Of a stretch of 64,000 bases of DNA, positions 57,582 to 64,000 are shown piece by piece. The notes beneath the pieces are model-generated. The model was given only the letters and a program-made list of their open reading frames with translations, was not told where the DNA came from and did no database searches. The stretch is taken from positions 23,629,547-23,693,546 of the forward strand of contig NC_087067.1 in assembly GCF_963678635.1 (NCBI RefSeq), written 5' to 3'. Numbering within the stretch: the stretch's first letter is position 1; every line of letters begins with the position of its first letter. Origin of the DNA: Symsagittifera roscoffensis (lineage: Eukaryota; Xenacoelomorpha; Acoela; Convolutidae). Both the position numbers and the translations under genes were made by a program.

Positions 57582-57836
57582 ACAAATTGCTCTTTTTGGC
57601 GGTCAGCCTTAATCAAGGCTGAACCGAATTAGAACCAAAAAAACAGTTAAAATAGGATATAACTCCCGTTTTTAGTATATTAATACATGGGCAGGTGGGG
57701 GACTCGAATCTACGTCGACTGTTAAGTCACACATATAATCGGCGTTAGCTTAGGCCACTCGGCCAACTGTGCTTATTTTATATGCATCTATACTCTCGTT
57801 TTATATGCATCTATACTCTACATTTGCATTGCAACA
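57582..57836 (-). repeat. BEL/Pao 3' LTR, partial
   Basis: On the minus strand the LTR starts TGTTGCAATGCAAATG directly after a purine run. It has two copies of GTATAGATGCATATAAAA (57777-57821), a tRNA-like segment, and the perfect inverted pair TCAGCCTT/AAGGCTGA (57603-57622) before the gap. The other LTR lies outside the window, so the true length is unknown. Confidence 0.6.
57689..57774 (-). ncRNA. tRNA-like segment (Ser/Leu type) in the BEL/Pao LTR
   Basis: The minus strand reads GCACAGTTGGCCGAGTGGCC near 57774: TGGCCGAGTGG is a perfect A box of the Ser/Leu type. About 45 bases on, GATTCGAGTCC resembles a B box (one base off GGTTCGANTCC). The acceptor and T stems pair poorly, so it is a tRNA-derived fragment or SINE head rather than a working tRNA gene. 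Confidence 0.4.
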
Positions 57837-57855
57837 TCCTCCCCCCCCCCCCTGA
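57837..57855 (-). promoter_or_regulatory. BEL/Pao polypurine tract
   Basis: A run of 12 G preceded by CA and followed by AGGA ends exactly at the LTR start TGTTGC. The pure C run on the plus strand may be misread in length. Confidence 0.6.
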
Positions 57856-57966
57856 AAAAGGAAGAACCGGAACGAGCTTAACGGTCGGCCGAGTGACTTC
57901 ACGGGTTGCGGTCTTAACAAGGGCGGATCGAGCGCAACCGTCCTGTCCGTAGTTTAGCTTGACGAT

Positions 57967-58371
57967 TCAGGCGAGAGGGTAGTACCCACGCGGACTATCT
58001 GGCTCAATCACCCACACGAGGTCGCCTGTTTTAAGTGTGAAGTCAGAATGAGTGTGCCACTTGACGCGTTTATTCAGCGAGGGAACATATTCTCGAAGCC
58101 AACGAGACCAAATCGCGTTAGCATATGACGGCGCTCGCACGTACCTTTTCTTGTGATCGAAGTGCTCCCCGGGTAAAAGCGAAGGAAAGCTTGTGGCATG
58201 TTGTCCAAGCAAAAAATGGTTTGGGGTTAACGCTTCTAACTCACGTGAATCAGTACTAACGGGAGTGATTGGCCTCGAATTCAAAGCCTGCTCAACTAAG
58301 CAGAGTGTTGTTCCTAACACCTCTTCAGTGACTCGCCTACTGCCTAGGATATCGTACAGCACGCGCTTCAC
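57967..58371 (-). pseudogene. BEL/Pao integrase, C-terminal part and DUF5641-like domain
   Basis: The frame has EEVLGTTLCLVEQALNSRPI, then LTPNHFLLGQ and LREYVPSLNKRVKWH with KTGDLVWVIEPD, which is the segment after the BEL/Pao integrase core. It runs to the end of pol. It is not in frame with the duplicated core upstream. Confidence 0.8.
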
Positions 58372-58520
58372 GCTTCGGCCGAGGCGTTCCCAGGAGCCGC
58401 CATGATGGGGTGCGCCTGGCGGGTTAAATTTTCAAGTAACACTTTTGTGTGCAAAAATGGTTGGAGCCATGCCATTCCAGCTCTTGATGCAGGCAAGTAA
58501 TTCCTTTTCCGCACCAACGA

Positions 58521-58812
58521 AGTTCGTGCCGTTATCCAACCAGATTGTGCTTGGCGTATCACGACGCGCAATGAACCGTTCGATGCCCATGACACAAGAA
58601 CTGGTGTCCAGAGATGGTACAATCTCAAGGTGTACAGCCCTGGTGGTGAGGCAAGTAAAAAGAATTCCCCATCTTTTTTTCAGTGCTTCTGCGAACCGGA
58701 ACGTAAAGCGGTCCAAAGTAACCCACACCCGTGTGATTGAAGGGTGGTTGCTTATATCCGAGACGTTCGACAGGTAAATCGGACATAATAGGCTGAATGG
58801 TATTTGCTTTGC
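58521..58812. repeat. 292-bp direct repeat in the integrase gene, copy 1
   Basis: It starts AGTTCGTGCCGTTATCC and ends TATTTGCTTTGC. It matches 58828-59119 with one visible difference (GAATTCCCC against GAAATCCCC); 15 bases lie between the copies. Confidence 0.9.
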
Positions 58813-58827
58813 CATTCAGCAAATTGC

Positions 58828-59119
58828 AGTTCGTGCCGTTATCCAACCAGATTGTGCTTGGCGTATCACGACGCGCAATGAACCGTTCGATGCCCATGAC
58901 ACAAGAACTGGTGTCCAGAGATGGTACAATCTCAAGGTGTACAGCCCTGGTGGTGAGGCAAGTAAAAAGAAATCCCCATCTTTTTTTCAGTGCTTCTGCG
59001 AACCGGAACGTAAAGCGGTCCAAAGTAACCCACACCCGTGTGATTGAAGGGTGGTTGCTTATATCCGAGACGTTCGACAGGTAAATCGGACATAATAGGC
59101 TGAATGGTATTTGCTTTGC
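58828..59119. repeat. 292-bp direct repeat in the integrase gene, copy 2
   Basis: Second copy of the same segment. It is joined on its far side to the proper upstream integrase sequence (GTTTACGGCATGTTACAC), so this copy is in the original position. Confidence 0.9.
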
Positions 59120-60503
59120 GTTTACGGCATGTTACACATTGATTTTCGATAGACCGAAGTAGTCGACGCAACCCAAGTATTGCATACTTCATATTCAAAA
59201 CGGAGCGCATGTAATCTGAACCTTGATGAAAATGCTTGTGGTGGAGGCTGCGGGCCAACAAACGAACTAGGGTATGTCGGGCGTCGAGTATTATTGGATG
59301 CTTTGTATCAAAATTGGTTTTCACTAAGCGCACAATCCGCCCGGTGGAACGAATGATACCAGCGGGACCAATAAATGGCGAGTATGTGGCAATTTTACTA
59401 CTATTCTTAATAGGTTTGCCAGCGGTGAGTGTTTTTAACTCAACGGGGAAGGATTCCATCTGAGCAAGATGAATCAGTTTGCTTTCTGCAATATCAAGTT
59501 CAGTGGGGTCGGTGATTCGTAAGTCCTTGCCACGAAAATGCTTATGTGAAGGCAACATCCTCAACATAAAAGCGACTACTCGTTTAAATCTTGTAAAGGA
59601 ACTGAATCTTTCCCAATTGAACCCGTGTTCGGGATGTTTGATGGATGTGACATCGGTGACGAAGGAAGATGATGTCTCCAAGCAATTATCAACATCACAA
59701 GAAGGACCCTTCAAACGAATTTTATTGATTACACGTTCGTCGGGTATAAACGGCCAATCAGTAGTCCTGAGAATGCTCGGACCAATAACCCAGCTGCTAT
59801 CCTTGAGGGCTTCCGAAAAAATCCCCCGCGTACCGGTATCAGCTGGATTGTTGCCGCTCAGAACATGGTGCCAATCATCAATAGGGGCCGATTCGAGGAT
59901 TTCGCCGACACGATTAGCGACGAATACAGGTAATTTTTCAGTGGAGTTTAGCCACTGCAAAACTGTTGTACTATCTGTCCACATGTAGGCATGACTAATA
60001 GAGACGGTAAGGGCGGTCAGTATATCATCTTTTAGTCGTGTGGCGAGTAGAGCAGCTTGAAGCTCTAGCTTCGGTATAGATAGCGCTTTCATGGGCGCAA
60101 CGCGAGCTTTACCAAAAATGTAGGATTTTTGAGTTTTATGCGAGCTCGAGAGTCGCGCACGCAAAAATCCAACCGCACAGAAAACTTCTTGCGAGCAATT
60201 ACCGAACATGTGGAGCTCAATTTGACCAACAGGCTCTGTGAAGTAACAACGGCAAATAGTCAATTGCCCTAAGAGAGAGAGACCGGAGTGCCACTCGAGA
60301 AACGTATCTCTTATTTCTTCTGGCAATTTGTCGTCCCAAATTTGACCACTGATTTTACAAATTTCTTTAAGGAAAAGACGTTCCCTAACTGTGTATGGAG
60401 CTACTAACCCAACAAGGTCAAACACAGAAGAGACGAAACTCAAGACGGTTTCTTGAGTTATTGCTTTATCGATAGGACGATCCACGCCTCTGATAACAAC
60501 CAA
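58932..60503 (-). pseudogene. BEL/Pao RT end, RNase H and integrase zinc domain
   Basis: A 523-codon frame. The RT end has SSVFDLVGLVAPYTVRERLF. RNase H follows with LHMFGNCSQEVFCAV, where the usual FCDAS has become FGNCS and so lost its first Asp, then SIPKLELQAALLATRL and MWTDSTTVLQWL with E and D kept. The integrase HHCC domain follows: HHKHFHQGSDYM, ENQCVTCRK. It ends in the duplicated core. The frame is long but the RNase H change alone should inactivate it. Confidence 0.85.
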
Positions 60504-60542
60504 TGTGTCTTTTACATGGTCCCACTTAAGACCTAAGACGTG

Positions 60543-60947
60543 TCATGATTGTTCGGCACCGTTACATATTTCCTTGATGGGTGAAGATGAGGTTTCGGAT
60601 TCCTCGGGGTTCATTGCTGAAGTGACTTCATCAGCATTACTGACAAATTTAGTCAAATTAAATCCCCCCAATTTTAGTAATGAAACCAAATCGCGACTAA
60701 TTTTAATTGCATGGGTGACGTTCTCGAATGAATCCAAGTAATCGTCCATAAAAAATTTTTCATTTACGACTGAGGCGGCCTCAGGGTATAGGAATATATT
60801 ATCAGTTGCTGTTTTTTGCAACGCGAAATTGGCGCACGTAGGCGAATCCCGTGCGCCGAGTATATGGCGAGTGTACTGATGAACTACCACATCGGAACTG
60901 GTATCCTCCCGCCACAAAAAAACGGAGCAAAATTTGATCGCGGTCAA
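60543..60947 (-). pseudogene. BEL/Pao RT palm with MDDY box
   Basis: It has HILGARDSPTCANFALQKTA followed by KFFMDDYLDSFENV, the motif C of BEL/Pao reverse transcriptase. It overlaps the N-terminal RT frame by about 145 bases in another frame, so a frameshift lies near 60.87 kb. Confidence 0.8.
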
Positions 60948-61371
60948 GGACTCCTACCTGGAGGAACATACCTTCTATATCCGCGGAGACGGCGTACTTG
61001 TGTTGACGGAATCGCAAAAGTACAAAAATTAAATTTTGGAGTAGGTCCGGACCCACCAATAAGGACTTATTTAAGGATGTACCGTGAAACTTAGAAGCCC
61101 CATTGAGGACTCGGCGCACCTTACCCGGCTTATTTGGAATTACGACGGGATGGTGCGGAAGATACCACTCGCGATCGGAACGCTTACGTGGATCATGCGG
61201 TTCGACGGTAACGACATAGCCTTTCCTAATGTCCTCTCTAATTGTTTCTGCGTATCTTTCGCGCAGCTCAGCGTCTTTACTTAACCTTCTCTCCAATGTT
61301 TTGAATTGGGCGAGTGACGAGTAATAATTGTTTGGTAGACTGACATTACTATCAATCCAAAGCATAGGCAC
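60802..61371 (-). pseudogene. BEL/Pao RT, N-terminal part
   Basis: It reads YLPHHPVVIPNKPGKVRRVL, then NGASKFHGTSLNKSLLVGPD and VSADIEGMFLQVGV, the fingers and motif A with its catalytic Asp. Upstream codons (ERRLSKDAELRERYAETIRE) are the linker typical of BEL/Pao between protease and RT. Confidence 0.85.
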
Positions 61372-61467
61372 AATGTATCTTTCACCATTGTGAACGCTTT
61401 CAGAATTTAGGATGGATAAAGCATGTTTATCCGCGGCGGAACGGGCATCGACTTGTTTGAAAGCACC

Positions 61468-62385
61468 TTACGATTCCAACTCGTACCAGGATTTTATCTG
61501 GTCGGTCAGAGAAGAATCTTCAACAACACACTTGAAACACGAAGAAGTAGAATTAACGGACGGCGGCAACGGACCACTTATGACCCAACCTATCGGTAGG
61601 CGAACGGAGCACGGTGAGTTTTTATCATCTCCCAAGATGAACTCAATGGGTCTAACGGCGTGGTAGTAGTCTTGTCCGATAATAACTTCAACGTCCTCAT
61701 AAGTATATTGAGTGGGCTTAATAGGTGCTAATTGCGGATATTTATTCTGCAAATCAGCAATATTGATTAATTCGGAACCAATACGAATTTTGTCTTTAAC
61801 ATATGCACAGAGAGAAAATACGAAATCACTATTATTCGGCTCGGAGGAAACTGTAAACTTGACCCTCTGAGTCTCAACAACGGTGGTTGAATTGAAACCT
61901 CTAATTGACAAGTTAACGGGCTCCGCTACCAAACCGAGACGGTTTACGAGTGCTGAAGACACCCAGGAGTGAATCGATGCACTATCACAAAGAACCAACG
62001 TCAGGAGACTGGTTAAATCCGAGGATACACCAAGTGTTGCAATTGGCAACAACCCTTTAGAAGATTCAATGTCATGTACATCACTAACAGCGGCATGAGT
62101 GGAAGTGTTTTTATTCTCCTTGGATTTGTTTGTTATAGCCTTCTTAGAGACATTTGAATTTTCTTTCCGAGGAAATATTTTTTCGGCTCCATGAAGCAAG
62201 ACATTATGTGTGCTATCACACTCTGGCTTCGGGCATTTTTTCGCTCTAGAACATTGCCGGAAACTAAGATTGCCATTGAGGCAAGCAAAGCAAAGTTTCT
62301 GTTCAGCTACGTATTTTGCTCGCTGAGTAGCATTCTTTTCTTTAAAAACAGCACAATTCCACAATGCATGACTACCCTTACACAA
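61468..62385 (-). pseudogene. BEL/Pao gag zinc knuckles and aspartic protease
   Basis: The zinc-binding stretch is CKGSHALWNC, CFACLNGNLSFRQC and CPKPECDSTHNVLLHG; the second knuckle has Leu where His is expected. The protease follows a Ser/Lys linker with LVLCDSASIHSWVSSALVNR, the DSA form common in this family, and ends with VEVIIGQDYYHAVRP and LPIGWVISGPLP. Overall length is as usual for this segment. Confidence 0.85.
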
Positions 62386-62426
62386 AACGCGCGGCGGAAA
62401 CTTAGACTTAGCCTGAGCCTTACTAG

Positions 62427-62831
62427 TTACCTGGCTATTGGCTGCAAAAACTTTGGTTTTTTTGGTTTAACAGGTTCCTCGTTTTTTGCCCTAGAGTTGA
62501 GTAAACGTAATCTTTCATTCCCCTTGGCCTTTTCTTTCAACCAGTTGTTAAAATCTAAGAGTGTTGGTCGCTGCCAATTATGTCTAACAGTATGCATTGA
62601 CCAAGCCTCCTTGATGTTAGGCGGAAGTTTACTAACAGCTTGGTTTAATAGGTTAACACTCTTTAGATCATCGTTGAAAGACAATGATTTGAAAACTGCT
62701 ACGAGGCCAGATATGGCAGAGGAGAAACTAATGACACTTTCCGAACTGTGCATCTTAAGTGGAGGAAAAGTATTCAGCTTATCAAGATGCACACCAACAA
62801 TGGCATGTGGTTGCCTAAACTTCCGTTGCAA
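62427..62831 (-). pseudogene. BEL/Pao gag, distal part
   Basis: The frame has MQRKFRQPHAIVGVHLDKLN, then VSKLPPNIKEAWSMH and RPTLLDFNNWLKEKAK, the capsid end of BEL/Pao gag (DUF1759 and the region after it). A stop cuts it from the zinc-knuckle frame. Confidence 0.75.
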
Positions 62832-62841
62832 GGTTGCCAGT

Positions 62842-63359
62842 GCATCCTTTTACATAACGCCACTATAACTAAATTCCGCAAGTGCGGTTTTTGCTTTGCC
62901 TTTGACGAGCGATTTTAAATATGTCAGTTTCGTATCATCGGTGAGAACAGCGGAATCAAAGGTGGACTTAAACTGACCAAATCATTCAAGCCAGTTTAAC
63001 GGGTTGCCGTCAAACTGGGCTAACTTCCATTCAGGAAGATGATCTTTGCGGCTGTGCATCAATAGTTCCGCCAATTCAAGAGCGGAGAGAGGTCGATCCG
63101 ATGAACAACCTTGATTCGGATAAGTGGAAGACGGTGCGTAGTCTTCGTTGATTGGCTGATAACCAGTATTAGCATGATAGACAAAATGCGGAACATGTTG
63201 TGGATGAACTGGGGGAGTATTAAAATACACAGTCCCACCACTAGTATACGGAGCGGCGGTGTTACACGATGGGACAACAGTTGTCACATTAGAAAAAGTG
63301 TTTCCAGCATTAAACACTGAGCAGGCGTGACGATTGGAGTTGTAGCCGCCAATCGCCAT
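62842..63359 (-). pseudogene. BEL/Pao gag, capsid region
   Basis: After a Pro/Thr/Asn/Tyr-rich leader the frame reads LPEWKLAQFDGNPLNWLE, then a stop in place of the usual Trp, then FGQFKSTFDSAVLTDDTKL and YLKSLVKGKAKTALAEFSYS. This is the DUF1759 core. The TGA after WLE is the clearest disabling change. Confidence 0.75.
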
Positions 63360-64000
63360 AAGTTTGCATCACTTGTGTAGTAATCGTTGATATTAGGTGA
63401 CACAGTATGCGGAACAAAGGGAAGATTATGTTGCGTCTGGACTGGCGCTGCATGGCAATTAGGTGCCGAAAAGAAAACCGGCGTTGGGTTCACTCCAGAA
63501 GATGAGAAGCCACCACCAGCAAATGCAGGTGACAAAGAAACAAAACCAGAACCGGGTTGTGCCGGTAACATTGGGACAGGCAATGATTCCGGTTGCGCGA
63601 TGGCAAAACTACCATTAGTTATGTTTGAACTCATGGTCTGTAAAGGAACAGCAGACGGTGGTAGTAACACGTGTGCACTAGAATGCATATTGCCAACTGG
63701 GAATGGAACAGAAGCTTGCAATGGCAAAAGGCTTGCACTGCCAAACTGAGGCACAGCCCGACATCCATAACTATGGATTCCAGGGTCACTCAATGCTGTG
63801 TGCTCATGGTTATAACTATTACTGGTCTGAATTGCATGAGCGAGGATGGCGGAAGTCGTTGGTCCCGACGAAATGGGTACAGAAGTGAAGGCCTGCAAAC
63901 CTGGCGCACTAGCAACGTCGGGAGGTGCTTGTGAACTAACAGAGTCTACCCAATCATTAGTTCGATCGGTTGCTACCTTTGAAATAAGTTGACTTACTCC
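63284..64000 (-). pseudogene. BEL/Pao gag, N-terminal low-complexity region, running off the window
   Basis: A 204-codon frame rich in Ser, Pro, Ala and Val without a known domain, in the frame-shifted position just before the capsid part. It is the 5' gag leader by location. The true start is beyond base 64000. Confidence 0.5.

Larger units (their letters stand above)
58432..59120 (-). pseudogene. BEL/Pao integrase core, duplicated and broken
   Basis: The core reads VWVTLDRFTFRF with a duplicate, TCLTTRAVHLEIVPSLDTSS, then TIWLDNGTNFVGAEKELLAC with the second catalytic Asp. Most of this exists twice because of a 292-bp direct repeat, so the frame runs into itself. Only the distal copy goes on past TNFVGAEKE; the other is diverted at TNCNLLNGK. 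Confidence 0.75.
57582..64000 (-). mobile_element. BEL/Pao LTR retrotransposon, 3' portion, defective
   Basis: The minus-strand order gag (DUF1759-type), zinc knuckles, DSA-type protease, RT with MDDY, RNase H, integrase and a C-terminal domain is that of the BEL/Pao family. It continues past base 64000, and its other end is in the gap. Stops and frameshifts in gag, RT and integrase show it cannot move by itself. Confidence 0.9.

Overview
This is metazoan genomic DNA. The genes have spliced exons with GT..AG introns as short as 67-131 bp, AATAAA signals, and a SIX-family homeobox gene, set in very AT-rich non-coding sequence and many eukaryotic transposons. The SIX protein looks nematode-like from memory (tyrosine-histidine-proline-lysine in the SIX domain, acidic and PxDLS-bearing tail as I remember C. 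elegans CEH-32), so a nematode, perhaps outside Rhabditina, is my best guess. I cannot name a species. A 200-base run of N shows a scaffolded assembly.

Layout. (1) 1.9-3.8 kb, minus strand: a Six3/Six6 (optix/ceh-32 type) homeobox gene with two coding exons. (2) 4.5-4.84 kb, plus strand: the end, or the whole, of a small unidentified gene with a 67-bp intron and an AATAAA, divergent from the SIX gene. (3) 4.8-28 kb: AT-rich sequence with no gene I can support, carrying copies of three dispersed repeat families that I call R1 (CAGGGGCGGAT ends), R2 (CCCGG ends and TAGTCATAC blocks) and R3 (GGTCGGAACATTCTGTGC end). (4) 28.4-34.5 kb, minus strand: a three-exon gene for a probable secreted protein of about 146 residues. 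Its first intron of about 5 kb holds an almost perfect 100-bp-arm inverted repeat. (5) 24.3-26.4 kb and 36.7-38.4 kb: two inverted copies of a compound repeat that joins R2 to a dead LINE reverse-transcriptase fragment. Two further LINE relics lie at 35.3-36.2 and 39.3-39.95 kb. (6) 41.6-51.2 kb, minus strand: a Ty3/gypsy LTR retrotransposon (Gypsy-1) with 213-bp LTRs, about 97 percent identical, and a TAGCC target duplication. Its pol is broken by frameshifts and blown up by a 3.3-kb array of about 24 copies of one pol segment. (7) 52.5-57.2 kb, minus strand: a much older related gypsy element (Gypsy-2) with diverged LTRs. (8) 57.6-64 kb, minus strand: the 3' part of a BEL/Pao retrotransposon running off the window, with a recent 292-bp duplication inside integrase.

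The host genes appear unrelated to each other: a transcription factor of anterior neural and eye patterning in other animals, a small unknown protein and a secreted protein. The right third is a retrotransposon cluster. The most unusual observations are the pol-derived array in Gypsy-1, the gag start codon formed across the LTR/primer-binding-site junction in both gypsy elements, the R2+RT compound repeat whose copies share the same RT defects, and the two unannotated small genes. All retroelement open frames here are defective. They are described as broken and are not reconstructed.
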